Source: Rhodobacteraceae bacterium Alg231-30
Lineage (GTDB): Bacteria > Pseudomonadota > Alphaproteobacteria > Rhodobacterales > Rhodobacteraceae
Length of the DNA stretch: 64,000 nucleotides
Assembly (NCBI GenBank): GCA_900143615.1
Contig: FREU01000004.1
Span: 310,001-374,000, forward strand
Reading direction: 5' to 3'
Shown here: positions 1 to 7,733 of the stretch, piece by piece
Layout: each line of letters starts with the position of its first letter
How positions within the stretch are numbered: position 1 is the first letter of the stretch
Program-made: the position numbers and the translations under genes
Notes under the pieces: generated by a model
The model's input: the letters and a program-made list of their open reading frames with translations, nothing else
What the model was told of the DNA's origin: nothing
The model's database searches: none

Positions 1-45
1 CAGTTTCAACGCGCGCATGATCGCAGTGTGAAGTCTCTGAGGCAT
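1..45 (-). CDS. 5' end of an unidentified gene, cut by the window edge
   Basis: The reverse strand has an ATG at 45-43 preceded by a good ribosome binding site (AGGAG at about 53-57). It reads MPQRLHTAIMRALKL before running off the window. Only 15 residues are visible, which is too few to name the product. The gene is divergent from hemP, so the two share the 258-base region between them. An iron-related function is possible from position alone, but nothing in the residues shows it. Confidence 0.5.
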   Translation of the reverse strand, partial: MPQRLHTAIMRALKL

Positions 46-223
46 ACAAAATCTCCTAACTAAATCGTCCCATCGGTCGTCGTGATGTGGTGACAAAACC
101 GATATGGGGATAACTTTTGCGATTACACCTAGCGCGCCATCACATTGGCGGGAATTCACACAAGGGTGTCGCCTACGCCAAATCCATCACCAGATTGGCC
201 ATATAAAAAAGGGCTTGACTAAC

Positions 224-240
224 CTGACTATTTTAATCAG
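224..240. promoter_or_regulatory. Candidate iron-responsive operator upstream of hemP
   Basis: CTGA, nine bases, TCAG forms a perfect inverted repeat (arms 224-227 and 237-240). It lies just downstream of a TTGACT hexamer (215-220) that could be a -35 element, and about 65 bases before hemP. TGA-N9-TCA symmetry is the general shape of iron-responsive boxes bound by Rrf2-family regulators (RirA, IscR) in alphaproteobacteria. The assignment rests on shape and on hemP being an iron-starvation gene in many bacteria. No -10 element stands out. Confidence 0.4.
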
Positions 241-303
241 ATTAAATCATACCAGCCACCCTCGACTTGGGAAGCCAGAAATATTTCACCCAAGGAGGTT
301 TCC

Positions 304-462
304 ATGACGATGCAAATCACAGGCTTTGACGCTGCTGATACCCTGCCCCAACACGACGCCCGCAATCTTACGGGTGATGATGGTCTCGCCCATATTCGGC
401 TGAACGATCAACTCTACACTCTGCGCATCACCCGCGCCGGCAAACTCCTTCTCACGAAATGA
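304..462 (+). CDS. hemP: Hemin uptake protein HemP
   Basis: This small 52-residue protein is too short for most gene finders. Its C-terminal half reads HIRLNDQLYTLRITRAGKLL and ends in LTK, which is the hallmark of the HemP family (a leucine/tyrosine LRITR core and a lysine-leucine-threonine-lysine tail). HemP is known as a short cytoplasmic protein needed for hemin use in several proteobacteria. An excellent ribosome binding site (AAGGAGG, 292-298) sits five bases before the ATG. The stop overlaps the next start as ATGA at 459-462, so the two genes are probably translationally coupled. A possible iron-responsive operator lies upstream. Confidence 0.85.
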   Translation: MTMQITGFDAADTLPQHDARNLTGDDGLAHIRLNDQLYTLRITRAGKLLLTK

Positions 463-914
463 GCATGGCATCCCATAGCGGCGCGCAGCGCGTCGGCCAT
501 TTAACCGATTTTGGCACGCTCGAACGTATTGCCGTTATGTGCCTGCGTGACTGGAACAGATCACCAGACAGTCCCGCGTCCAGCGCCGCCGTATCCAACA
601 CACGGAGTGCTCAGCACGCCTTTGCCCAGATGATGGAACTCGGCGCCTGTTACGGGCGACGCCCGCTCGCCTGCCATCATTGCAAATGCAAATGTGTGGG
701 CGCGGACGAAGCGGTGTTTGCCTGCCTTGTAAAATCGGCCACTGACGGCGCGCATGAAGATGCCGCCATGTTGGCAGCATTGATCGTGCGCCCCGACATG
801 GCGGGTTGTTTCGCTACGCTTGCTGCCCAGTTTGGCGTCGCGCTCTCCACCGACCTTCGCATCAACCCTATTATGGCGGCCGATCCGACGGTCTATTCAC
901 CCGCGCTGCACTAA
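459..914 (+). CDS. Unrecognised Cys/His-rich protein coupled to hemP
   Basis: A 151-residue protein whose ATG overlaps the hemP stop (ATGA). I do not recognise the family. It is mostly small and apolar residues with a cysteine/histidine cluster near residues 62-75 (ACYGRRPLACHHCKCKCVG), which could bind a metal or heme. A second half of Ala/Leu-rich probable helices follows. No signal peptide or membrane segment is evident. The tight coupling to hemP implies a role in heme or iron handling, but this is inference from position. The reading frame is open throughout and ends seven bases before the convergent neighbour. Confidence 0.65.
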   Translation: MSMASHSGAQRVGHLTDFGTLERIAVMCLRDWNRSPDSPASSAAVSNTRSAQHAFAQMMELGACYGRRPLACHHCKCKCVGADEAVFACLVKSATDGAHEDAAMLAALIVRPDMAGCFATLAAQFGVALSTDLRINPIMAADPTVYSPALH

Positions 915-920
915 GCAGGC

Positions 921-1523
921 TTAGCCGCTGCTGTCCAAAGCACAGCTCATGCTGCCCAACTCCGGTATGGTCAGCATGGCCTCGTTGCCGCTGCTCCAGA
1001 ATTCCGAGCCACGAGCCGCGTATCGCGCACCTGACGCGGCAGCAACAGAGGGCAGCACAACAGCTCCGTCGCGCCAGCTAAGCGTGACCAGCCGCTCTTG
1101 CGTGTTGACAAAAACCACGCTCAGCGGCACGTCCAGCCCATCACAAACATAGGGATAAGGTCCAACCGAAGGCCCTTCTTCGCTACGTGCCCCCGCATAG
1201 CCTGTTCTCAAGTCAGCAATGCGAAAGCCATATTCCGCAGCCACACAGGGCACCAGCCCCAGATCGGACTTCCAACACTCATCACGCCCTTTGATCCAGC
1301 CGCGCTGTGTCGCCTTCAATTCATTCAAACGCTCGGTGGACAGGTCTCCCACCACTGCGAGGCTGTAAATACGCGCCAATTCCTGATCCAGCTCAGCCAA
1401 ACCATCAGAGTCACAAATTGCCTCATCTGCGGAACTGCCCGCTTTCTCACAATCAAAAGACGGCTCACTCGCCATCGCCGTTGCAGCGGAAAACACCCCG
1501 ACCAAAACCCAAAACAAACGCAT
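921..1523 (-). CDS. Periplasmic LprI/MliC-like protein (putative lysozyme inhibitor)
   Basis: A 200-residue secreted protein. Residues 1-19 form a signal peptide ending near AMASE. Residues 24-90 match the LprI-type domain (DUF1311): FDCEKAGSSADEAIC, then a D-ELA-IY segment and a GW-KGRD-C segment with spaced cysteines. Residues 125-200 (YVCDGL through the final SMSCALDSSG) look like the beta-sheet MliC/PliC domain, including the paired cysteines. Both domains are known from inhibitors of C-type lysozyme, so the protein may shield the murein in the periplasm. The ATG at 1523 is chosen because the preceding in-frame codon is only TTG and GAGGG lies upstream. The gene is monocistronic. Confidence 0.7.
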   Translation of the reverse strand: MRLFWVLVGVFSAATAMASEPSFDCEKAGSSADEAICDSDGLAELDQELARIYSLAVVGDLSTERLNELKATQRGWIKGRDECWKSDLGLVPCVAAEYGFRIADLRTGYAGARSEEGPSVGPYPYVCDGLDVPLSVVFVNTQERLVTLSWRDGAVVLPSVAAASGARYAARGSEFWSSGNEAMLTIPELGSMSCALDSSG

Positions 1524-1578
1524 CAAGAACCCTCACCCTAAATGCCAACAGCCTAAGCGAAGTTCTTGTCGTAGCACC

Positions 1579-1612
1579 AATAATAAAGCGCGCCCTCCAT
1601 AAGAAGGCGCGC
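1579..1612 (-). terminator. Rho-independent terminator of the aminotransferase operon
   Basis: Reading the reverse strand, GCGCGCC (1612-1606), an 11-base loop and GGCGCGC (1594-1588) form a 7-bp GC stem. It is followed by TTTATTATT (1587-1579). It lies about 25 bases beyond the stop of the aminotransferase gene, where a terminator for the sseA-aminotransferase pair is expected. Confidence 0.7.
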
Positions 1613-1636
1613 AATCACTTTTGCATGTGGCCGAGC

Positions 1637-2821
1637 TTAGATGCCGGCGTCGACAATCGCCTTGGCCAGCACAGGCACAGTTTGCTCATTCAGCCCAGCA
1701 ATGTTCATACGGCTGTCGCCAACCATATAGATACCGTTGTCCACACGCACTTTTTCCACCAGATCAGGCGTGGTGCCCAACTGGCTGAACATGCCACGGT
1801 GCTCGGCGATAAAGCCAAAGCGGTTCGATCCGCTCAGGGTTTGCAGCTCATCCGCCAACTTTTGACGCAGCCCCAACATGCCCAGACGCATCTCTTCCAG
1901 CTCTGCCATCCAGTCCGCTTTCAGCTCGGGATCGGTGAGGATGGTGGTCACAACCCGCGCGCCGTGGTCCGGCGGAAACGAAAAGTTCTGGCGGTTCAGG
2001 TGGTTCAGGTTGCCCTGTGTCACCGCGGTGCTTTCAGCCTTTGCGCTCAATGCCATCAACAGGCCGGTGCGCTCGCGATATATCCCAAAGTTCTTGGAGC
2101 AGGACGCCGCGATCAGCAACTCAGGCACAGACGACGCCACCAGTCGGGTTGCCGCCGCATCTTCTTCCAGACCATCACCAAAACCCTGATAGGCAATGTC
2201 GATCATCGGCAAACAGCCTTTGTCGTTGATCAGATCGATCACTACCTGCCACTGCGACAGGTTCAGGTTGGCACCCGTCGGATTATGACAGCAGCCGTGC
2301 AGCAGGATCACATCATCCGATGTCGCCTCTGCCAAATCTTCCATCATGCCGTCAAAATCAACCGCACGAGTGGCGGTGTCAAAATAGCGGTATTTGACCA
2401 CTTCGATGCCCAGATAGCCCAGAATACTGACGTGGTTGGGCCATGTCGGATCAGACACAAACACGCGCGCTTTGCGGTTGGCCACTTTGACCAGCTCAAA
2501 CGCCTGACGCACCGCACCGGTACCACCGGGTGTTGCCACTGCCGCCAGACGGGCGCGATCCACGCTGTCTGCCAAAAGCAAATCGGTCATAGCTTCGGCA
2601 TAAGCCGGATCACCGGCTAGGCCCGTGTATGCCTTGGAGATTTGCTCTTCCACGATCTTGCGCTCTGCCGCCTTGACCGCACGCATCACCGGCGTCACGC
2701 CATTGGCATCCTTGTAGACACCAACACCCAAATCCACTTTCGTGGGGCGTGGGTCTTCGCGATACATCGACATAAGACCAAGGATTTTGTCCTTGGGCTG
2801 CTCTTTGAGATTGGTCAGCAT
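1637..2821 (-). CDS. Aspartate/aromatic amino acid aminotransferase (class I, AspC/TyrB type)
   Basis: A 394-residue PLP enzyme that transfers amino groups between aspartate or aromatic amino acids and 2-oxoglutarate. Seen: the N-terminal VDLGVGVYKD motif (29-38), TPGGTGA (98-103), the HNPTG substrate-binding motif (179-183), and the PLP lysine K243 in AASCSKNFGIYRERTG. The length is normal for the AspC/TyrB group. A longer reading frame exists, but the ATG at 2821 is preferred because it matches the family N-terminus and overlaps the sseA stop (TGATG), giving translational coupling. Which keto acid is preferred cannot be told from motifs. Confidence 0.9.
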   Translation of the reverse strand: MLTNLKEQPKDKILGLMSMYREDPRPTKVDLGVGVYKDANGVTPVMRAVKAAERKIVEEQISKAYTGLAGDPAYAEAMTDLLLADSVDRARLAAVATPGGTGAVRQAFELVKVANRKARVFVSDPTWPNHVSILGYLGIEVVKYRYFDTATRAVDFDGMMEDLAEATSDDVILLHGCCHNPTGANLNLSQWQVVIDLINDKGCLPMIDIAYQGFGDGLEEDAAATRLVASSVPELLIAASCSKNFGIYRERTGLLMALSAKAESTAVTQGNLNHLNRQNFSFPPDHGARVVTTILTDPELKADWMAELEEMRLGMLGLRQKLADELQTLSGSNRFGFIAEHRGMFSQLGTTPDLVEKVRVDNGIYMVGDSRMNIAGLNEQTVPVLAKAIVDAGI

Positions 2822-3678
2822 CAGGCTTCTCCGGTAGCTACAGGCACAGTGGGAAAGGCCCCCCACTCTGTCCAGGATCCATCATAAAGCGCGACATCGG
2901 TCTTGCCGAAACGCGCCATCGCAAGGCTCAGGATCGCGGCGGTGACGCCGGATCCGCAAGACGTGATTGCAGGCTTGCTCAGATCAACACCCGCCGCCTC
3001 AAACGTCGCGCGCAGCGCATCAGGCTCTTTCAGAGTGCCGTCTTCATTCAACAAACTCGCGTAATGCACATTGCGCGATCCGGGGATATGTCCGGCGCGC
3101 AATCCTTCACGCGGCTCGGGCGCATCGCCGCGAAAACGGGCTGGTCCGCGCGCATCAATGATCTCGTGATCGCCCAGCTTGCTGGCGCGTGCCACTTGGG
3201 TCACGTCGCGCACCATCTGGTTCTGACGGCGCACCGTCATGTGGCGATCGCGGATCACCGGCGGCAGATCTTCAATCTCGCGACCCTCAGCCAACCATTT
3301 GGGCAGCCCGCCATCCAGCACAGCAACATCGTTCTGCCCCATCAGTTTAAAGAGCCACCACACACGGGCCGCCGAGAAAATGCCGGCCCCGTCATAGATC
3401 ACCACCTGATGTCCGTCACCGACACCCATGGCACGCAGACGTGACATGAATTTTTCAACCGGCGGCACCATATGCGGCAAATCCGAGCGCGCATCAGAGA
3501 CGTCATCAATATCAAAGAACCGCGCACCGGGAATATGCCGCTCGTCATATTCAGCGCGCCCGTCGCGGTTCATATCCGGTAAATACCACGAAGCATCCAA
3601 CACCCGCAGATCGGGATCTTTCAGATGTGCCGCCAGCCATTCTGTGGACACCAGCGTCTTGGGATCGTTCTGTGCCAT
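2821..3678 (-). CDS. sseA: 3-mercaptopyruvate sulfurtransferase
   Basis: A 285-residue tandem rhodanese. The N-terminal inactive rhodanese domain covers about 8-135. The catalytic domain covers about 165-280, with active-site cysteine C241 in the loop CGSGVTA. That loop is the signature of mercaptopyruvate, rather than thiosulfate, sulfurtransferases. It is known to move sulfur from 3-mercaptopyruvate to an acceptor. The downstream aminotransferase, whose start overlaps this stop, could supply mercaptopyruvate by transaminating cysteine, so the pair may form a two-step cysteine-sulfur route (inference). No signal peptide; cytoplasmic. Confidence 0.92.
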   Translation of the reverse strand: MAQNDPKTLVSTEWLAAHLKDPDLRVLDASWYLPDMNRDGRAEYDERHIPGARFFDIDDVSDARSDLPHMVPPVEKFMSRLRAMGVGDGHQVVIYDGAGIFSAARVWWLFKLMGQNDVAVLDGGLPKWLAEGREIEDLPPVIRDRHMTVRRQNQMVRDVTQVARASKLGDHEIIDARGPARFRGDAPEPREGLRAGHIPGSRNVHYASLLNEDGTLKEPDALRATFEAAGVDLSKPAITSCGSGVTAAILSLAMARFGKTDVALYDGSWTEWGAFPTVPVATGEA

Positions 3679-3879
3679 AAGAGCCCCCGTAATAATGTTG
3701 CGTCATGCCTACATCCCGTTCCGATCAGTGGCAAGAGCGGCCATCGGGCAAAAAGCAGCTTAAAGATGCTGATGTTTTTGATCCCGCCCCCGCCCAAAGG
3801 ACGTAAGACCCCTAATAGCTTCACATTGGGCATCACCACGGTCACACTTAAGAAAGACCAAAGTGTCAGGAGACAAGAT

Positions 3880-4620
3880 ATGCCATCTGCGCAAAACATC
3901 GTCCTGATTGTAGGCAGCGGCCCCAACGCACCGCAGGCTGCGGCATGGCCGCGCCGCCACTTTGACGACATCATAGCGCTCAACAACGCATGGCGTATAC
4001 GCCCCGATTGGAGCCATCACATCCACCCCGAAGACTTGCCCCAAGACCGCCGCCCACCCGAGGTGTCGCGCACACAAACCATTGTGACACATCAGGACTA
4101 TGTTCCGGCCAACAACACCTATGGTGGCGTGCTGTTTGCCGGTGCTACCATGGCCTTTAGCGCCGCCTATTGGGCGCTAGCGACACGGCGCCCGAAAATC
4201 CTGGCGATGATGGGCTGCGACATGGTTTATGCGCGCACCGGCAACACGCATTTTTATGGCAAAGGCAGCGCTGATCCTTTGCGCGACGATATCACCTTGC
4301 AATCGCTTGAAGCGAAATCCGCACGGCTTTGGTTGATCGCAGCACAGCAGGGGTGTTTCTGCGTGAACCTGTCCCAAGATCCAAGCCGGCTGCTCTTTCC
4401 TAGGGCACAGATTGAGAGCTGGCCCGAATTGGCGCAACTTACCGATCATGTTCTGTCAAAAATTACGGAGCTGCGCGCTCGCGAACAGGCGCTGGGCTAC
4501 GATGTGCCGTCAGGGCGCTACTGGCATGAGCTTGAGCGGTTTGAGCCGGAAAAACTGGCAGACATCGACCAGCTTTGGCTGGACCTGTATCACCAAGCCT
4601 CAGTCATTGTGCCGCAATAG
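3880..4620 (+). CDS. Unrecognised protein with GT29/GT42-like N-terminus
   Basis: A 246-residue protein that I do not recognise as a named gene. It opens with a hydrophobic strand and glycine loop ([12 protein letters not shown], residues 6-17), then [14 protein letters not shown] and a HIHPEDLP segment. This order (G-x-G-P loop, LNN, W, PD) recalls the N-termini of sialyltransferase-like and DUF115 glycosyltransferase folds. A second core reads [23 protein letters not shown]. The ATG at 3880 is preferred over the longer frame because AGGAG lies eight bases upstream. Its 3' end overlaps the convergent smpB by 21 bases. The substrate is unknown. Confidence 0.65.
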   Translation: MPSAQNIVLIVGSGPNAPQAAAWPRRHFDDIIALNNAWRIRPDWSHHIHPEDLPQDRRPPEVSRTQTIVTHQDYVPANNTYGGVLFAGATMAFSAAYWALATRRPKILAMMGCDMVYARTGNTHFYGKGSADPLRDDITLQSLEAKSARLWLIAAQQGCFCVNLSQDPSRLLFPRAQIESWPELAQLTDHVLSKITELRAREQALGYDVPSGRYWHELERFEPEKLADIDQLWLDLYHQASVIVPQ

Positions 4621-5082
4621 GCGCTGCTTCTGGCGCCCCCAGTCACGTTTCGCATCCGAAGCGCGTTTGTCGTGGTTTTTCTTACCCTTAGCGATGCCGA
4701 TCTTGAGTTTCACAAAGCCCTTGTGATTGAAATACATCACCAAAGGTACCAGCGTCATACCTTTGCGCTGCGTGGCATTCCACAGATCGGACAGCTGTTT
4801 GCGCGACACCAGAAGTTTGCGCTTTTGGCGCTCAAGATGGCTGAACATCGCACGCTCGTATGGGGCGATGTAAGAGTTCACCAACCACAACTCACCGTCT
4901 TCAACAGCCGCATAGCTCTCGGCAATATTACCCGAATTTTCCCGCAGGGATTTGACCTCGGATCCGGTCAGGATGATGCCGCATTCGATATCATCCTCGA
5001 TGGCATAATCATAGCGTGCGCGCCGGTTCTCGGCGATCACCTTATAGTTCGGATCAGAGTTCTTTTTGTTTTTGCTGGCCAT
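4600..5082 (-). CDS. smpB: SsrA-binding protein SmpB
   Basis: A 160-residue protein that binds tmRNA and delivers it to stalled ribosomes in trans-translation. The family features are clear: [33 protein letters not shown] at the start (16-48), then [14 protein letters not shown], and the lysine-rich tail [16 protein letters not shown]. The ATG at 5082 starts [10 protein letters not shown] as in homologues; an upstream in-frame extension is rejected. The last 21 bases overlap the convergent neighbouring gene, so the two mRNAs are antisense at their ends. No ssrA gene was seen in this window. Confidence 0.95.
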   Translation of the reverse strand: MASKNKKNSDPNYKVIAENRRARYDYAIEDDIECGIILTGSEVKSLRENSGNIAESYAAVEDGELWLVNSYIAPYERAMFSHLERQKRKLLVSRKQLSDLWNATQRKGMTLVPLVMYFNHKGFVKLKIGIAKGKKNHDKRASDAKRDWGRQKQRLLRHND

Positions 5083-5135
5083 AATGATGTTGAAATACCT
5101 TGGCTGTCCGCCAGTGTCCATGGGCAGAAAGGCAA

Positions 5136-5201
5136 GGGGGCGCTGCCCCCGTCCCAAGCAGGCTTGGGACTCCCCCGAGGTATTTTGAGCACCAAAAAGC
5201 G
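5136..5201 (+). repeat. Intergenic hairpin element, copy 1
   Basis: Two adjacent perfect hairpins, GGGGGC-GCT-GCCCCC (5136-5150) and GTCCCAAGC-AG-GCTTGGGAC (5151-5170), are followed by a tail TCCCCCGAGGTATTTTGAGC and then an A-rich run. The same order and a closely similar tail occur at 14210-14280 (other strand), 30234-30287 and 36981-37051. It lies between the divergent smpB and rRNA methyltransferase genes, so it is not a simple end-of-operon terminator here. Confidence 0.65.
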
Positions 5202-5252
5202 CAAGAGCATCTTCGCGCTACAAGCCCGCGCAAAATCCGTATATGCAGGGGT

Positions 5253-6365
5253 ATGAACGTTCAGAAAAAATTTGAGATCTTTGTGGTCACCGCGCCGGGT
5301 TTGGAAAAACCGCTGGCAGCCGAAATGCAATCCATCGGATTTAAGAAACCCAAGATGATGCCGGGTGGGGTGCGCTTTCGTGGCAACTGGCACGATGTGT
5401 GGCGCGCCAACCTCTGTCTGCGCGGCGCTGTCCGTGTTCTGGCCCGAGTTGCGTCCTTTCAGACCATGCATCTGGAGCATCTGGAAAAGCTCATTCAGGA
5501 TGTCGCCTGGCTGGACCTTTTGCGTCCAGATGTGCCGATCAAGGTTGATGTCACCACACAGAAATCCAAGATCTATCATGCCGGAGCGGCAGAAGAGCGT
5601 ATCGCGCGCGGTTTGCGCGAAGCGATCGGGGTGCAGACAGCGCCCGACGCCGATGTGGTGTTAAAGGCGCGTATCGACAACAATATGGTCACCCTGTCGC
5701 TGGATACATCCGGCGAAAGCCTGCACAAACGCGGCCATAAGGCAGCGGTGGCCAAAGCTCCGATGCGTGAAAATCTGGCGGCAATGTTTCTGCGCCAGAT
5801 GGGCTATGACGGCAGGCAACCAGTGGTCGACCCGATGTGTGGCTCGGGCACTTTTGTCATCGAGGCCGCCGAGATTGCCGCCGGCCTGATGCCAGGCCGG
5901 TCGCGCCATTTCGCCTTTGAGCAACTGGCAAGCTTTGAGCCTGATGTCTGGGCGCAGATGCAGGCCACAGTGTCCGATGCCACCCCATCCGCACAGTATT
6001 ACGGGTCTGACAAAGACGCCGGTGCCGTGCGCATGGCCACGCAAAACGCCGAACGTGCCGCCGTGACCGATTGGGTCAGTTTTGCCCAAACCAGCATTGG
6101 CGATCTGACGCGCCCCAAAGGGCCAGCCGGCATCGTCATCATCAACCCACCTTACGGGGCGCGTATCAGCAACAAGAAGGCGCTGTTTGCGCTACATGCA
6201 AGCCTTGGCAAGGTCCTGTCGGAGCGGTTCTCCGGCTGGCAAGTCGGCATTGTGACCACCGATGGGGGTCTGGCGCGCGCCACAGGCCTGCCACTTGAGG
6301 CGCCTTTTGCCACGGTGGTGCATGGTGGCCTCAAGGTGCGGCTCTACACCTGCAAGATATCTTAG
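5253..6365 (+). CDS. THUMP-domain class I RNA (guanine-N2) methyltransferase, RlmL/RlmK-N type
   Basis: A 370-residue RNA methyltransferase. An N-terminal ferredoxin-like/THUMP region covers about 1-160 (TAPGLEKPLAAEM and the LRGAVRVLARVASF strand). The SAM-dependent catalytic domain follows: PVVDPMCGSGTFVIEAA (motif I, near 195-210) and IVIINPPYGAR (motif IV, near 290-300). NPPY is the amino-N methyltransferase signature, and the family modifies m2G in 23S rRNA. The E. coli RlmL is longer because it is fused to RlmK; here only the RlmL-like half is present, as is usual in alphaproteobacteria. The ATG at 5253 matches the family N-terminus. The next methyltransferase gene follows after 14 bases. 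Confidence 0.85.
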   Translation: MNVQKKFEIFVVTAPGLEKPLAAEMQSIGFKKPKMMPGGVRFRGNWHDVWRANLCLRGAVRVLARVASFQTMHLEHLEKLIQDVAWLDLLRPDVPIKVDVTTQKSKIYHAGAAEERIARGLREAIGVQTAPDADVVLKARIDNNMVTLSLDTSGESLHKRGHKAAVAKAPMRENLAAMFLRQMGYDGRQPVVDPMCGSGTFVIEAAEIAAGLMPGRSRHFAFEQLASFEPDVWAQMQATVSDATPSAQYYGSDKDAGAVRMATQNAERAAVTDWVSFAQTSIGDLTRPKGPAGIVIINPPYGARISNKKALFALHASLGKVLSERFSGWQVGIVTTDGGLARATGLPLEAPFATVVHGGLKVRLYTCKIS

Positions 6366-6379
6366 CAGAAGAGAGCGCC

Positions 6380-7105
6380 ATGACTGACGATTTTTTTGAT
6401 GCACAGGTCGCCGCGAGCTATGACGCGGATCATGGCGGCACCGATCCGGCGCTGATTGCCCAAACCGTGGATGTTCTGGCCGATCTTGCCGAGGGTGGCG
6501 CAGCGCTGGAATTTGCCATTGGCACCGGACGTATTGCGCTGCCTCTTGCGGCGCGCGGCGTCAAAGTCTGCGGAAATGAACTTTCCGCTGCAATGCTGGC
6601 TGAAATGCGCAATAAACCAGGTGGTGCAGACATTCCGGTTGTCCTCGGCGACATGACCCATGTGCGCACCCCGGGCGCGTTCTCCTTGGTGTTTCTGGTG
6701 TTCAACACGCTGGACAACCTGACCACACAAGACGCGCAGGTCGCGTGTTTTGAAAACGCCGCGGCGCATCTGGAACAAGGCGGGCGATTTTTGGTGGAAA
6801 CCCAACTGCCGCCGCTGCAACGCCTGCCCTTTGGCGAAACCCGCCTGCCCTTTGCCCATGATCCGGATCATTGGGGCGTGGATGAGTTTGACGTCACAAC
6901 CCAGAGCTACCACTCGCATCATCTCTGGATGAAAGGCGACAAACCCGAGCATTTGTCGGTGCCGTTTCGCTATGCATGGCCTGCCGAAATGGACCTGATG
7001 GCCCGTATCGCGGGACTGAAACTGGAGCATCGCTGGGCCGACTGGCACCGTGCGCCATTGACCAACACCAGCCTCAGCCACATTTCGGTTTGGCGCAAAC
7101 CCTAG
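6380..7105 (+). CDS. Class I SAM-dependent methyltransferase
   Basis: A 241-residue methyltransferase of the small-molecule type. Motif I reads ALEFAIGTGRIALPLAARG (about 38-56), followed by an acidic strand end (VCGNELSAAML), LGDMTHV (motif II/III) and FSLVFLVFNTLDNL (motif IV/V region). The C-terminal part is a beta-sheet cap (WMKGDKPEHLSVPFRYAW). The substrate cannot be deduced. It lies 14 bases behind the rRNA methyltransferase gene on the same strand and is probably cotranscribed. AAGAGAG precedes the start. Confidence 0.8.
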   Translation: MTDDFFDAQVAASYDADHGGTDPALIAQTVDVLADLAEGGAALEFAIGTGRIALPLAARGVKVCGNELSAAMLAEMRNKPGGADIPVVLGDMTHVRTPGAFSLVFLVFNTLDNLTTQDAQVACFENAAAHLEQGGRFLVETQLPPLQRLPFGETRLPFAHDPDHWGVDEFDVTTQSYHSHHLWMKGDKPEHLSVPFRYAWPAEMDLMARIAGLKLEHRWADWHRAPLTNTSLSHISVWRKP

Positions 7106-7153
7106 CCACACTCTGGCAAACCAAGATCTCCGGTTTCAAAATCTGGAGGGATG

Positions 7154-7582
7154 TCACCAGCCGTAGCTGGTAATAGCCTTGCGCATCAGCGCCACCAAAG
7201 TGTCCCGTTCCTGTTGCGTGAACTGCGCCAGTCCGGCGTCATTCTCGGCCATCGCCGCCTCTATGGCGGGTGCTTGCAAGGCCCGTCCCTTCTCACTCAG
7301 CCAATTGCGCCTAATGCGCCCGTCATCAGGGTCGGCCAGCCGCTGGATTAATCCGTCGCGCTCCATCCGTGCCAATGTGTTGGCCATTGTCGCCTGTTCA
7401 ATCCCGACCTGAGCCACCAGCTCTTTTTGCGTCAGCCCATCTTTTTGCCACAGACACAACATGACCGGAAAAACTCCGGTGGTTAACCCCAAGGGCTTGA
7501 TGCGCGCCTGCAGGCCAGCCGCGAACAATCGGGCAAGGTGGTTGATCAGATATCCGGGCGAGTCGTCGGTAGAAAAATCCAT
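7154..7582 (-). CDS. MarR-family transcriptional regulator
   Basis: A 142-residue winged-helix regulator. After an N-terminal helix (SPGYLINHLARLFAAGLQARI) comes the HTH (GLTQKELVAQVGIEQATMANTLARMERDGLI, about 58-88) and the wing (ADPDDGRIRRNWLSEKG). The wing has the conserved DxRxR-type pattern of MarR proteins, which usually repress and are released by small aromatic or oxidising ligands. The start at 7582 is chosen to give the family N-terminus. Three related palindromic sites lie in the divergent region upstream, so it probably controls itself and the membrane protein on the other strand. Confidence 0.88.
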   Translation of the reverse strand: MDFSTDDSPGYLINHLARLFAAGLQARIKPLGLTTGVFPVMLCLWQKDGLTQKELVAQVGIEQATMANTLARMERDGLIQRLADPDDGRIRRNWLSEKGRALQAPAIEAAMAENDAGLAQFTQQERDTLVALMRKAITSYGW

Positions 7583-7598
7583 GTCGCATGTTAACAAA

Positions 7599-7694
7599 TA
7601 TAGCACGCTATACAATATAAATACAGCTTGCTATGTAAATGTTCTCCCGAGTCGATTCTCTGAGCCGACTTTGCCCAAAAACATAGCTTACTAT
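7599..7694. promoter_or_regulatory. Three related palindromes between the MarR gene and a membrane-protein gene
   Basis: Site 1 is TATAGC-AC-GCTATA (7599-7612), two perfect 6-bp arms. Site 2 is an imperfect palindrome around ACAGC-TT-GCTATGT (about 7623-7635). Site 3 is ATAG-CTTA-CTAT (7684-7695). All share an (A)TAGC/GCTAT core. They fill the divergent promoter region, as expected for MarR operators. The match to any particular MarR subfamily was not tested. Confidence 0.55.
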
Positions 7695-7733
7695 TTAAGT
7701 TCACCACCCTCGCCCTGCAAAAGGACTGCTCAC

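Noticed and set aside
1307-2620. 437-residue plus-strand frame
   Set aside because: It lies opposite the aminotransferase gene, is His/Gln-rich as expected of a reverse shadow, and has no family motif.
5037-5579. 180-residue minus-strand frame across the smpB/methyltransferase gap
   Set aside because: It has no recognisable motif and lies opposite the start of a well-supported methyltransferase gene and the hairpin element.
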